Below are positions 16,470 through 26,094 of a stretch of DNA of 64,000 bases, one piece after another. This DNA is from Alphaproteobacteria bacterium. Its GTDB lineage: Bacteria; Pseudomonadota; Alphaproteobacteria; Micavibrionales; Micavibrionaceae. The stretch covers positions 372,001 through 436,000 of the forward strand of contig JAACPE010000002.1 in assembly GCA_009995595.1 (NCBI GenBank), read 5' to 3'. Each line of letters opens with the position of its first letter. Within the stretch, counting starts at the first letter, position 1. The position numbers and the translations under genes were made by a program. The notes under the pieces were generated by a model. That model was not told where the DNA came from and did not search any database. It was given only the letters and a program-made list of their open reading frames with translations.

Positions 16470-18113
16470 ATGACTCTGCTTCGCACCCTTCATCAAAGCA
16501 TACGGACACAAGCAGGTCGCTTGGCCTATAACTCACCGTTCTATAACTGGAGCCTTGGGGGAAGTGTCCCGCCTAAAATGTTATTTAGTCCAACAGATGT
16601 TTGGAAAGGCAAATGTGATGATGCCCGCTGGCTTTTAAATTCTGGTGCATTTTCAATTGGCGGCGATCGTTTAGAACTGCATAACGCCAATTGGCACCCC
16701 GAAGGCGTCAGTGATATTTGGATCAAACACATACACAGCTTTGACTGGTTACGGGATTTACGCAGTTTAGGCGGGCATGATGGACGTCGCGGCGCTCGCT
16801 TGATGGTGATGAGTTGGATCGAAACCCATGATCATTGGCACGAGGATTATTGGCGCACTGATATACTAGGTCGCCGCCTTGCGAACTGGTTTGCGGGCTA
16901 TGATTTTTTTGGTGAAAGTGCTGATGATTATTTCCAAGAGGCGTTTATGGATAGCGCTATCCGTCAGCTTCGCCATTTACGCCGCTCTTTATCAGGCAGT
17001 ATTTATGGTCTTGATTTACTGTACGCCATAAAGGGGCTCATCTATGGCGGCCTTGTTTTTGAAGGGCGCGAAGAATATCTGGAGCATGGGCTTCATATCC
17101 TCGATACACAAATCGACAAACAAATCCTAAGCGATGGCGGTCATATAAGCCGCAACCCTGAGCAACTGCTTCAGTCTGTTCAAATTTTGATTGATATACG
17201 TACGGCGCTTCGTCAAGGCGGCTATCCTCCTATAGAGAAAATTCAGCACGGACTTGACCGAGCAGTACAGGCTATAAGATTCTTGCGCCACAGCGACGGC
17301 AATTTCGCGCTGTTTCATAACGCCCAAGAAAACACCGATGATACAATCAAATCTGTTTTAATGCACGCAGGCGTACGGGCGCGCGCACTGAAATCCTTGC
17401 CCCATACAGGCTATGAAAAAGTGGTCGAAGGGCGCTCTATCCTCATCATGGACACGGGCAAACCAGCAAGCTGGCCGTATGATTGTGATGCCCATATTGC
17501 GCCTCTAGCATTTGAGTTTTCTCACGGGCGTGAGCGTATTTTTGTTAATTGCGGCAGTCATCCGACCTCCACCGATTGGCAAGACGCGTTACGATCTACC
17601 CCCGCGCACAACACAGTTATTATTGATGATCGCAATATTTGCGACCTTCACGATGACGGACGCGTACGTTATCGTCCGAAAATTGTTGAAGTTAGCCGTG
17701 ATGATAAACGCGGCTCAACCCTTATAGATGCAAGCCATGACGGCTACGTTCCTCAAAACGGCATTGTCCACCGCCGCCGTTTATATCTGGCAAATAAGGG
17801 ATTTGACTTTCGTGGTGAAGAAACCCTGACATGCATGCTTGGCCTCGCTAAACCGCATTGTGTTGCCATACGATTTCATCTGCACCCTGATGCCAAGGTA
17901 TCTTTGGTTAAAAAAGGCCGTGAGGCGCTCATTCGTCTTAACAACGGCGTAGGCTGGCGTTTCACCGTCGAAGGGGGGGAATTGGCTATGGATAATAGTG
18001 TTTATTTAGGGTCTGGCATTCGCCCCCGTAAAACCAAGCAATTGGTGATTACAGGCACGATGGAAACAGACCGCCGCCAATTTAAATGGGCCTTGCAAAA
18101 AGAGGGGGCTTAA
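16470..18113 (+). CDS. Heparinase II/III family protein
   Basis: A 547-residue protein with an N-terminal helical (alpha/alpha) toroid (to ~300; tryptophan-rich segments such as HWHEDYWRTDILGRRLANW and LRRSLSGSIYGLDLLYAIKG) and a C-terminal beta-sandwich (about 330-540; FVNCGSHPTSTDWQDALRSTPAHNTVIID, FRGEETLTCM). This matches the heparinase II/III-like family of polysaccharide lyases. The alphaproteobacterial version next to rpe is common, but its true substrate is not known. No signal peptide is apparent, so it may be cytoplasmic, which is odd for a lyase. The stop overlaps the next, convergent gene by four bases. Confidence 0.9.
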   Translation: MTLLRTLHQSIRTQAGRLAYNSPFYNWSLGGSVPPKMLFSPTDVWKGKCDDARWLLNSGAFSIGGDRLELHNANWHPEGVSDIWIKHIHSFDWLRDLRSLGGHDGRRGARLMVMSWIETHDHWHEDYWRTDILGRRLANWFAGYDFFGESADDYFQEAFMDSAIRQLRHLRRSLSGSIYGLDLLYAIKGLIYGGLVFEGREEYLEHGLHILDTQIDKQILSDGGHISRNPEQLLQSVQILIDIRTALRQGGYPPIEKIQHGLDRAVQAIRFLRHSDGNFALFHNAQENTDDTIKSVLMHAGVRARALKSLPHTGYEKVVEGRSILIMDTGKPASWPYDCDAHIAPLAFEFSHGRERIFVNCGSHPTSTDWQDALRSTPAHNTVIIDDRNICDLHDDGRVRYRPKIVEVSRDDKRGSTLIDASHDGYVPQNGIVHRRRLYLANKGFDFRGEETLTCMLGLAKPHCVAIRFHLHPDAKVSLVKKGREALIRLNNGVGWRFTVEGGELAMDNSVYLGSGIRPRKTKQLVITGTMETDRRQFKWALQKEGA

Positions 18114-18952
18114 TTCCCTATAAATTGAAACAGCCTATTATACCCTGTTGGTAAAATATGGGGGCCAATAGAATCTATCCTGACATTCTCATCACCAGCC
18201 TTGGTTGATTCTCTGTCGAGATAAATAGTCGGGCCTGTCTGACCTACACTTCCTGTTATGAAATCCTCACGCGTTGAAAAACTAAAAGAAGACATTAAAG
18301 AGAGCCTCTCATAATCTTGCTGTGAATATAATTCTTCATGTTGGGGCAATCCTGCTGGACTAAGTCCAGTGAAGGGAATACCCCAAAAAGCTTTGGCGTG
18401 TAATCCGTGTATTCCTCCAAGGGAATAACCAATGGATTCATAACGACTTTCTTGCCCTGCAATTTCTTTAACATCCGTTATAAACTGATAGAGCGCCCCC
18501 ATCTGACGGTTCACAATACCCAATCGCGCTTCTACACCTGTGAGAAGGTCATCCCATGCCTGCCATGGGTTTTCATCAGGCGTATTTATGCTATCGTACC
18601 AAGGTTTTGACATGCCATTAAAGACAAAAACAATATTATTGTCCCCTACCTCCATGTAAGCACTCGCGGTAAAACCCGTCTCATCATCATCAACATGAAA
18701 AATACGATTAAATACACGTCCTGTTTCAGGGATTGTTATCACCTCGGCGCGGCTGTCGCCGCCTTCAATATAAAAATGAGCGCTTGAATAAGGATCGAGT
18801 GTCGGAAACTGCTCTGAGATTTCAAAATCAATTGGGTCTGGAAGGGCATCATGATTATGATCATTTGTTGCTACATCGATATAAGCGGCAACAACCCCTG
18901 ATGACGCAAGAGCAAATAAACTGCCAAATGTATACGCGCTATATTTAAACAT
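18110..18952 (-). CDS. Secreted alpha/beta-hydrolase-like (lipase-type) protein
   Basis: About 280 residues. ATG at 18952 gives a signal peptide (MFKYSAYTFGSLFALASSGVVA); a TTG further up at 19003 would spoil it. The mature part has NNIVFVFNGMSKPWYD (strand with oxyanion-hole-like segment) and RYESIGYSLGGIHGLHAKAF, a GYSLGG nucleophile elbow typical of lipases, then a late SIGPHIL that may supply the catalytic His. An acidic segment (DVATNDHNHDALPDP) follows the signal peptide. I call it a putative secreted lipase or esterase by fold; the specific family is not recognised. It is convergent with the heparinase gene. Confidence 0.6.
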   Translation of the reverse strand: MFKYSAYTFGSLFALASSGVVAAYIDVATNDHNHDALPDPIDFEISEQFPTLDPYSSAHFYIEGGDSRAEVITIPETGRVFNRIFHVDDDETGFTASAYMEVGDNNIVFVFNGMSKPWYDSINTPDENPWQAWDDLLTGVEARLGIVNRQMGALYQFITDVKEIAGQESRYESIGYSLGGIHGLHAKAFWGIPFTGLSPAGLPQHEELYSQQDYERLSLMSSFSFSTREDFITGSVGQTGPTIYLDRESTKAGDENVRIDSIGPHILPTGYNRLFQFIGN

Positions 18953-19209
18953 TTTCACAAAATTATCCCTAACATTATTGTATATGGCCAAAGACCATAA
19001 CAATATAAATTATGTAAATCAATAGTAATAAATTTGTTCTTGTATTGTTCTGATTTTCAGCTATCCTAAAATGATAAATTTTGTTTGATAATAAAAGCGT
19101 ACACGTAACCTTTTATTTTTTGAGCAAACAAACTGGGTTAGCGAATTTTCTATATATAACAATAGGTTATGTATGGGCTTGAGAAATATAAAGGACGAAA
19201 TACAACAAA

Positions 19210-20601
19210 ATGGGCAAATCAACAACTTCTTATGTTTGTCAATCCTGTGGCTCAGTTTACCCAAAATGGGCTGGTAAATGTGAGGGCTGCGGCGAATGGA
19301 ATTCACTCTCCGAAGAAGTGCGCGAAGCCAGTATTCCAAAAGGGATGAATTCAACCCGAAAAGGCAAAAATATAGGCTTTGTTCCCTTAAAACCCGACGC
19401 CAATAAAACCAAAATCCCCCGTCATGTTACTGGCCTTAATGAATTTGACCGTGTGACGGGCGGCGGCCTTGTTAATGGCTCGGCTATTCTTATTGGCGGT
19501 GACCCAGGTATTGGAAAATCCACTTTACTGCTTCAGGTTGTTTGTAAACTTGCTTTGGCTGGTAAAAAATGTGTGTACGTGTCTGGTGAAGAATCAACAG
19601 ATCAGGTGAGTTTGCGGGCAGAGCGTCTCGGTCTTGCCGACGCTCCTGTTGATTTGGCGGCGGCGACATCTGTTCGCGATATTGTTGCGACAATGGAAGA
19701 TGCCAGCAATCCGATGGACCTCATCGTCATCGACTCTATTCAAACCATGTATGTCGATAACGTTGAGAGCGCACCCGGAACAGTGACCCAAGTCCGTACC
19801 TCCGCTCAAGAGCTTGTGCGCGTCGCCAAAAAACGGGGTATTTGTATCTTGTTTGTTGGCCATGTTACAAAAGACGGTCAAATCGCTGGGCCGCGTGTCC
19901 TAGAGCATATTGTTGATGCCGTCCTTTATTTTGAAGGCGATCGTGGGCATCAATTTCGTATTTTACGCACCGTCAAAAACCGTTTTGGCCCAACAGATGA
20001 GATTGGCGTTTTTGAAATGGCGCAAGAAGGTCTGGTTGAGGTTGCAAACCCATCAGAGCTCTTTTTGGCGCAGCGCCAAGAAAATATTGCAGGCAGCGCT
20101 GTTTTGGCTGGTCTTGAAGGAACGCGCCCTGTTCTGGTTGAGGTGCAGGCACTCGTTGCACCGTCAGGTCTGGGGAACCCGCGCCGTGCTGTGATTGGCT
20201 GGGACTCCAATCGCCTTGCGATGGTTCTGGCAGTTTTAGAATCGCGCTGCGGTATGACATTTTCTGATTGTGATATCTTTTTAAATATTGCGGGCGGGAT
20301 CCGTATCTCTGAACCTGCCGCAGATTTGGCCGTTGCCGCCGCTCTTATTAGCTCCCATACAGGACAAGCCTTGCCGCGTCATTGTGTCTTCTTTGGTGAG
20401 GTTGGCTTATCAGGCGAAATTCGCGGTGTTGCCCAACCTGATTTACGCATTAAAGAGGCCGCTAAACTTGGTTTTGAACAGGCGATCATGCCAGCGCCTC
20501 AAAAAGCGCAAAAATCGGGTAAATTCCCTCTTAACGTTGATCAAGTTGACCATTTGAGCGAACTTGTTACCCGCTTTAGTGGGGCACGCCGCGCGGCATA
20601 A
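19210..20601 (+). CDS. radA: DNA repair protein RadA
   Basis: A 463-residue RecA-like ATPase that promotes branch migration during recombination. The N-terminal zinc finger CQSCGSVYPKWAGKCEGCG (about 10-28) has four Cys. Walker A is GGDPGIGKSTLL (~97-108), and the RadA-specific KNRFG motif follows (VKNRFGPTDEIGVF). The C-terminal domain is Lon-protease-like but catalytically inert (NIAGGIRISEPAADLAVAAA). It starts after AAAGGACG, about 12 bases before ATG. It is followed by cvpA. Confidence 0.96.
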   Translation: MGKSTTSYVCQSCGSVYPKWAGKCEGCGEWNSLSEEVREASIPKGMNSTRKGKNIGFVPLKPDANKTKIPRHVTGLNEFDRVTGGGLVNGSAILIGGDPGIGKSTLLLQVVCKLALAGKKCVYVSGEESTDQVSLRAERLGLADAPVDLAAATSVRDIVATMEDASNPMDLIVIDSIQTMYVDNVESAPGTVTQVRTSAQELVRVAKKRGICILFVGHVTKDGQIAGPRVLEHIVDAVLYFEGDRGHQFRILRTVKNRFGPTDEIGVFEMAQEGLVEVANPSELFLAQRQENIAGSAVLAGLEGTRPVLVEVQALVAPSGLGNPRRAVIGWDSNRLAMVLAVLESRCGMTFSDCDIFLNIAGGIRISEPAADLAVAAALISSHTGQALPRHCVFFGEVGLSGEIRGVAQPDLRIKEAAKLGFEQAIMPAPQKAQKSGKFPLNVDQVDHLSELVTRFSGARRAA

Positions 20602-20666
20602 TAAGCTGAGAAAGCCGCGCACGCTTATTTGCTTGATTACACAGCTAAAATTACCTAAGAATAGCC

Positions 20667-21425
20667 ATGATCATAGATATCGTCGTTGCCGCTGTTGTCG
20701 TCATTTCCGCAATTATTTCATTTTTGCGCGGTTTTATCCGCGAAGTTCTTACAATTGCCGGCGTGATTGGCGGGCTTGCAGCGGCCTATTTCTTTGGCCC
20801 ACATTTATCACCAACTTTTCAGGGTTGGTTTGGCGTTCGTCCCGATGACGAAGACGTTGCCAAACTTTTTGATCTTATTCCAATGGATATCGTCGCAAGC
20901 GTCACGGCTTATGCGTCCATTTTCGTACTCTTTGTCATCATTATTTCCGTGATCAGCCATTTTACAGCGGGCGCTATAAAAGCAATGGGACTTGGGCCAG
21001 TTGACCGCTCATTAGGCGTTATATTTGGTATTACGCGCGCGATTGTTTTACTTGGTTTGATTTACTTACCTTTCCATTTATTAATGCCTGCAGGCACGAA
21101 AGCGGATCTTTTTGAAAAAAGCCGTACGCACATGTTTATTGAAAAAACCTCTGTTTTCTTGGCTGGCTTTTTGCCGAGTTCTTCGGAAGTTGAAGAAAAA
21201 ATTGAAAAAGTTGCCGATGAAAAATTAGAAACGCAGCTCAAAAATAAACTCATGGAGCAAGACCTTTTAAAAGGTGCGGAAGATATAAAAGTGAGACTTA
21301 AAAGTAATCAAAGTGAGACAGGCTATAAAGACGAACAGCGCGGAGAGCTAGAGCAACTTTTTGAAGAAAAAATTCCTTCTTCAGAAGATGAACCTGCACC
21401 TGATGCGTTAATTATAAGCGAGTAA
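20667..21425 (+). CDS. cvpA: CvpA family membrane protein
   Basis: A 252-residue protein with four transmembrane segments in the first ~165 residues (IIDIVVAAVVVISAIISFLRGFIREVL, GGLAAAYFF, VASVTAYASIFVLFVIIISVI, VDRSLGVIFGITRAIVLLGLIY). The pattern SFLRGFIREVLTIAGVIGG is the CvpA signature. A long charged tail (~170-252, coiled-coil-like, acidic) extends the family core. CvpA is an inner membrane protein linked to colicin V production and envelope stress; it commonly sits directly before purF, as it does here (26-base gap). Confidence 0.92.
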   Translation: MIIDIVVAAVVVISAIISFLRGFIREVLTIAGVIGGLAAAYFFGPHLSPTFQGWFGVRPDDEDVAKLFDLIPMDIVASVTAYASIFVLFVIIISVISHFTAGAIKAMGLGPVDRSLGVIFGITRAIVLLGLIYLPFHLLMPAGTKADLFEKSRTHMFIEKTSVFLAGFLPSSSEVEEKIEKVADEKLETQLKNKLMEQDLLKGAEDIKVRLKSNQSETGYKDEQRGELEQLFEEKIPSSEDEPAPDALIISE

Positions 21426-21451
21426 GAAAACTATAAAAAGAGCGGTGTATT

Positions 21452-22975
21452 ATGTGTGGTATTGTCGGTATTTATGAACAAATTCCTGTAAACCAAGATC
21501 TTTATGATGCGCTAACAGTTCTGCAACATCGCGGTCAGGATGCAGCAGGCATTGTGACGGAAGAAAATGGTAAATTTTATTTACGGAAAAGCAATGGGCT
21601 TGTACGTGATGTATTCCACACGCGCCACATGAAAAACCTAAAAGGGACTATCGGTATTGGTCATGTCCGTTATCCGACAGCAGGAACGTCAAATGTTTCT
21701 GAATCACAGCCTCTCTATGTTAATTCACCTTATGGTATTGTCCTTGCCCATAATGGAAATTTAACGAACCATGAACAGCTTGCAGAAGAATTATTCCGCG
21801 CCGATCACCGTCACTTAAATACTAATTCAGACTCAGAAGTGCTGCTCAATATTTTTGCCCACGAGTTACAAAAGCAAAATAAGCTTACCATTACCAAAGA
21901 CGATATTTTCGAGGCGGTTGAAGGTCTGCATCAACGCTGCCGCGGTGCGTACGCGGTTGTGGCGATGATTTCAAACTACGGCCTTATTGCCTTTCGTGAT
22001 CCGCACGGCATTCGCCCGCTCATTTATGGAGAGCGAGATGGCGATAATGAACAAAAAGAATATATGTTTGCCTCTGAGAGCGTTGCCTTAGATGCCCTTG
22101 GCTTTGACGTTGTGCGCGACCTAGAGCCTGGTGAAATTATGTATGTTGATAAGAAGGGTGTTTTATCACATTACACGCCGAAGACAAACAAAGCGCATAC
22201 GCCATGCATTTTTGAATATGTTTATTTCGCCCGTCCCGACACGATGATGGAGGGCAGTTCGGTTTATAAAGCACGTGTACGTATGGGTGAATATCTGGCA
22301 GATAAAATTCTGAGGGAAATGCCAAACCATGATATTGATGTCGTTATCCCTATCCCTGAATCAAGTCGCCCAAGTGCTATGGAGCTTGCTGTACGTCTTG
22401 GTGTAAAATTTCGCGAAGGGTTTATTAAAAACCGTTATATTGGTCGCACGTTTATTATGCCTGGGCAAACACAGCGTGAAAAATCGGTAAAACAAAAATT
22501 GAACCCAATAGAATTAGAATTTCAGGGCCGCAACGTTTTGCTGGTCGATGATTCAATCGTGCGCGGTACAACATGCCAGCAAATTATTGATATGGCGCGT
22601 AATGCGGGTGCGAAAAAAGTATACTTTGCCTCTGCCGCGCCGCCGCTACGCTATCCTAACGTGTACGGTATTGATATGCCTGTCAAATCAGAGCTGATTG
22701 CTCATGGAAAAACAGATAAAGAAATTGAAAAAGCAATAGGTGCAGATTGGCTCATTTATCAGGATTTAGGTGATTTGATTAAGGCTGTTATCCCGAGTGA
22801 CGAGCCAGAGAATAGCCGAATGTTTGATTGTTCAGTTTTTGATGGGAAATATGTCACCGATGACATTGACGAGTCATACCTTGTTCATTTGGAAGAAATT
22901 AGAAATGATAAAGCCAAAAAAATGAATGGCGAGCATGATAGTCCTGAACTTGTAGATGTTCACGAGAGCTTTTAA
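21452..22975 (+). CDS. purF: Amidophosphoribosyltransferase
   Basis: A 507-residue enzyme of de novo purine synthesis, converting PRPP and glutamine to phosphoribosylamine. It starts MCGIVGIY, so Cys2 becomes the N-terminal glutaminase nucleophile after Met removal, with no propeptide. The class II glutaminase domain spans ~2-240 ([16 protein letters not shown]). The phosphoribosyltransferase domain carries the PRPP motif [13 protein letters not shown] (~360-372). It forms a conserved cvpA-purF-SDR operon with its neighbours; the next gene starts 11 bases later. Confidence 0.97.
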   Translation: MCGIVGIYEQIPVNQDLYDALTVLQHRGQDAAGIVTEENGKFYLRKSNGLVRDVFHTRHMKNLKGTIGIGHVRYPTAGTSNVSESQPLYVNSPYGIVLAHNGNLTNHEQLAEELFRADHRHLNTNSDSEVLLNIFAHELQKQNKLTITKDDIFEAVEGLHQRCRGAYAVVAMISNYGLIAFRDPHGIRPLIYGERDGDNEQKEYMFASESVALDALGFDVVRDLEPGEIMYVDKKGVLSHYTPKTNKAHTPCIFEYVYFARPDTMMEGSSVYKARVRMGEYLADKILREMPNHDIDVVIPIPESSRPSAMELAVRLGVKFREGFIKNRYIGRTFIMPGQTQREKSVKQKLNPIELEFQGRNVLLVDDSIVRGTTCQQIIDMARNAGAKKVYFASAAPPLRYPNVYGIDMPVKSELIAHGKTDKEIEKAIGADWLIYQDLGDLIKAVIPSDEPENSRMFDCSVFDGKYVTDDIDESYLVHLEEIRNDKAKKMNGEHDSPELVDVHESF

Positions 22976-22986
22976 ACGTTTTTATA

Positions 22987-23703
22987 ATGACCCATCTTGT
23001 AAACTTATCCAATAAAATTGCCCTTATAACAGGTGCTTCACGCGGTATTGGTGCGGCAGTTGCAAAGGTGTACGCCAGTGCAGGCGCACATGTTATTTTA
23101 TTGGCACGCAATGTCAGCGGCCTTGAAAAAGTTGACGACGAAATCAAATCAAGCGGCGGCAAAGCAACATTAATGCCTGTGGATTTATTGAAGCTCGATG
23201 CACTAGAAAATTTAGGCCCCATGCTTTATGAGCGTTTTGGTAAACTTGATATTTTTGTTGGTAATGCAGGTATGCTCGGTACTTTGGGGCCACTGGCTCA
23301 GGCTGATCCCAAAGAGTTTGAAAAAGTGATAGATATCAATCTAATGGCAAATTATCGTTTGATACGAACGCTCGATCCTCTCTTGCGTGCTTCTGATAAC
23401 GGGCGCGCTATTTTTGTCTCAACGGGGGCGGGTGTTACACAAGGCCGCGGATATTGGGGTGCCTATGCGGTGAGTAAAGCAGGGCTTGAAACTATGGCGC
23501 GTGTTTATGCCGATGAAACAGCGCAGACTAATTTACGCGTCAATGTTATTGATCCAGGTGCAGTGCGTACGGAAATGCGTAAAAGTGCAAAACCAGGCGA
23601 AGATCCTATGAGCTTGCCTGCCCCTGATGATATCACGCAAGAGTTCTTAAATCTTGCTGCATATAATTGCACAAAACACGGTGAGATCGTCCGTATTGGT
23701 TAG
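22987..23703 (+). CDS. SDR-family oxidoreductase downstream of purF
   Basis: A 238-residue classical SDR. It has ITGASRGIG (14-22) for nucleotide binding, VGNAGMLG (about 90-97), the catalytic Ser in VSTGAG, and the Tyr/Lys pair in YAVSK (~159-163). The late segment VIDPGAVRTEMR is the usual PG motif. Position directly after purF, 11 bases away, is a conserved alphaproteobacterial arrangement, though a purine link has not been shown. Substrate unknown. Confidence 0.9.
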   Translation: MTHLVNLSNKIALITGASRGIGAAVAKVYASAGAHVILLARNVSGLEKVDDEIKSSGGKATLMPVDLLKLDALENLGPMLYERFGKLDIFVGNAGMLGTLGPLAQADPKEFEKVIDINLMANYRLIRTLDPLLRASDNGRAIFVSTGAGVTQGRGYWGAYAVSKAGLETMARVYADETAQTNLRVNVIDPGAVRTEMRKSAKPGEDPMSLPAPDDITQEFLNLAAYNCTKHGEIVRIG

Positions 23704-23711
23704 GTTTTACT

Positions 23712-24557
23712 TTACTTTTTTGATAACATTTCAGGATTTGAAATTTCAAGCGTACGTGTTGGGAAGGGGATTGTGATTCCATCTTGATCCAACTGTTCTT
23801 TTATCGCTTTTAGTAAATCCCATTGGACAGCAAAATAATCATCAGTTTTAGTCCAAACACGCACTATGATATCAACCGATGATGCGCCCATACCTCCGAC
23901 GGCAATAAGAGGCTCTTTACCTTTTGTATCGATAAGACGTTTTTCTTTTTTAAGGACTTTTTCGATTGTTTTGAATGCTTTGTTGAGATCATCACCATAA
24001 GAAACGCCAATTTTAAAATCTTGTCTACGTTGTTTATTACGGGAATAATTGGTGATCTCTGTGCCCCAGATTTTGCTATTGGGTGCAAAAACATATTTGT
24101 TATCTGGCGTGTTTAGTTCTGTGCTGAATAATCCAAGCGCAGCAACTGTGCCGCCCACAGAGCCAAACTCGATATAATCTCCAACCTTAAAGGGACGTAA
24201 GATTAACATCATTGTGCCGGCAGCCACGTTGCTGAGTGTTCCTTGTAAAGCCAAACCAATAGCAAGACCCGCTGCGCCAAGAACAGCGAGTAAGCTTGCT
24301 GTTTGAACGCCAAATTGACCAAGGACGGCAATAAGCGAGACAGCCATAATCGCATATTTAACAAAACCGCCGAGGAAACTGGCAATTGTTTTATCAAGCC
24401 TATCTAATTTCTTAATACGTTTAGAAACGAAACCGCCAATAACCCAGCCTGCAATAAGGATGGCGAGCGCTGATATAACGCGCATACCCCAAAAAATTGT
24501 GAGCTCTGCCCATTGTGACATTTCTCCTGTACTGCTTGTTAAAAAGCCAAAGTCCAT
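23712..24557 (-). CDS. Small-conductance mechanosensitive channel (MscS family)
   Basis: A 281-residue membrane protein. Transmembrane helices are near residues 15-45, 65-85 and 88-120; the last holds the pore helix pattern LLAVLGAAGLAIGLALQGTLSNVAAG (alternating Ala/Gly, spans ~88-113). The beta domain follows (FKVGDYIEFGSVGGTVAALGLFST), then the C-terminal alpha/beta domain to PFPTRTLEI. It opens under membrane tension to release solutes on hypo-osmotic shock. The start is preceded by AAGGAGA. It sits 25 bases downstream of der on the same strand and may be read through from that operon. Confidence 0.95.
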   Translation of the reverse strand: MDFGFLTSSTGEMSQWAELTIFWGMRVISALAILIAGWVIGGFVSKRIKKLDRLDKTIASFLGGFVKYAIMAVSLIAVLGQFGVQTASLLAVLGAAGLAIGLALQGTLSNVAAGTMMLILRPFKVGDYIEFGSVGGTVAALGLFSTELNTPDNKYVFAPNSKIWGTEITNYSRNKQRRQDFKIGVSYGDDLNKAFKTIEKVLKKEKRLIDTKGKEPLIAVGGMGASSVDIIVRVWTKTDDYFAVQWDLLKAIKEQLDQDGITIPFPTRTLEISNPEMLSKK

Positions 24558-24582
24558 GATAAGTCTCCTTTATTGCTTAGTT

Positions 24583-26025
24583 TTATTTTTTGACGCGGCT
24601 ATTTGGTTTGTCTTGGAATGGGTTTTTACTGGCGCGCAATAAAAGACGTACGGCAATTCCTTCTAAACCGAAATCCTCACGAATGGCATTGGTGAGATAG
24701 CGCTTGTAACTGCTCGGAAGTTCCTTGGGCTGTGATAACCATAGGGAAAATGTTGGTGGGCGAATATTAATTTGTGTAATATATTTTAAACGGTTTGGAC
24801 GACCTTCACATAAAGGCGCAGGATGCTGACTTTCTCGCGCGGCGAGCCATCTGTTCATTTTACCTGTTGAAACGCGCTTATTCCATATTTCGTACGTATC
24901 TAAAACGCATTGCATAAGATAACCAAGATTGCGGCCATTAAGCGCAGAAATCGTAACTGTCGGCACACGGCGCACTTGGGCAAGAGATGTTTCGAGTTTG
25001 TAATTCAGTTCTGCCAACACTTCTTCTTTGTTTGTGACTTTGTCCCATTTGTTTACAGCAATAATCATCGCTCTCCCTTCGTCAAGGACGTGACCAGCGA
25101 TTTGTAAATCTTGTTTTTCCATGATCATACTGGCGTCAATCACGACGATAACCACTTGGGCAAGACGAATGGCGCGCATTGAATCTTCAACGGCCATGCG
25201 CTCGATTTTTTCGTTCACACGAGATTTTTTACGCATACCCGCCGTATCGACTAGGCGCATTTTTGTCCCGTTAAACTCCCAATCAACGGCGATAGCATCG
25301 CGGGTTATGCCAGCCTCTGGTCCTGTCATCACGCGGTTATCTTGGAGTAATGAATTTAAAAGTGTTGATTTTCCAACGTTAGGGCGACCAACAATGGCAA
25401 TTTTAATTGGCTTGTCTGAATCGTCCTTTAGCTCTAACTCTGCAAAGTCAAAGTCCTCGTTATCCTCAAGATCATCAATATCAAAATGCGGCACGATGTT
25501 ATCATCATCGTTCTCTGCTATTACTTTTTCAGGGAAATAAGGCTCAAAGGCGTGGTAGAGGTCTTCGATGCCAAAACCATGCGCTGATGAAATAGGCACT
25601 GGGTCACCAAACCCTAGTGAATAAGCCTCTGCCATACCGGCGGCGGCGGCGTTTTCATGCTCACATTTATTAACGGCAAGAACGACAGGTTTTTTTTGTT
25701 TTCTGAGCCAGCCTGCGAAATGTTCATCGCTCGGCGTTAATCCTTGCCTGCCATCAATCATAAAGAGAATGGCATCAGCGCGTTTAAGGGCTTCTTCTGT
25801 TTGTCTACGCATGCGTCCTTCGATGGAGTCATCAAAAGATTCTTCCAGGCCCGCCGTGTCCAAAATTGTAACAGGCACATCAATAAGCCACCCTGGCGCT
25901 TGTCTCCAATCGCGGGTGACTCCTGGCGTATCGTCAATAATCGCTAGCTGCTTACCCGCAAGGCGGTTAAACAAGGTCGATTTGCCTACATTAGGGCGTC
26001 CGATAATAGCGATTGTAAAGCTCAT
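24583..26025 (-). CDS. der: Ribosome biogenesis GTPase Der (EngA)
   Basis: About 480 residues with two tandem GTPase domains, each with GRPNVGKST (first near residue 7, second after an acidic linker near 205), DTAG and NKxD motifs, and a C-terminal KH-like domain. It acts in 50S subunit assembly. ATG at 26025 is chosen because it follows AAGAGGCCCT and starts MSFTIAIIGRPNVGKS, as in homologues; an upstream in-frame start at 26061 adds 12 unlikely residues. The linker is acidic (DNIVPHFDIDDLEDNEDFDF). It follows bamB by about 70 bases in the yfgM-bamB-der order. Confidence 0.96.
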   Translation of the reverse strand: MSFTIAIIGRPNVGKSTLFNRLAGKQLAIIDDTPGVTRDWRQAPGWLIDVPVTILDTAGLEESFDDSIEGRMRRQTEEALKRADAILFMIDGRQGLTPSDEHFAGWLRKQKKPVVLAVNKCEHENAAAAGMAEAYSLGFGDPVPISSAHGFGIEDLYHAFEPYFPEKVIAENDDDNIVPHFDIDDLEDNEDFDFAELELKDDSDKPIKIAIVGRPNVGKSTLLNSLLQDNRVMTGPEAGITRDAIAVDWEFNGTKMRLVDTAGMRKKSRVNEKIERMAVEDSMRAIRLAQVVIVVIDASMIMEKQDLQIAGHVLDEGRAMIIAVNKWDKVTNKEEVLAELNYKLETSLAQVRRVPTVTISALNGRNLGYLMQCVLDTYEIWNKRVSTGKMNRWLAARESQHPAPLCEGRPNRLKYITQINIRPPTFSLWLSQPKELPSSYKRYLTNAIREDFGLEGIAVRLLLRASKNPFQDKPNSRVKK

Positions 26026-26094
26026 AGGGCCTCTTGTACGCGATTGCTCGCGTAACTTCAAGAAGGAGTTAGTCTTTGGATGGATAAAGCTTTT

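Noticed and set aside
19061-19354. 97-codon minus-strand frame covering the radA start
   Set aside because: It overlaps the zinc finger of radA, and its Ile/Leu/Phe-rich translation follows from AT-rich DNA.
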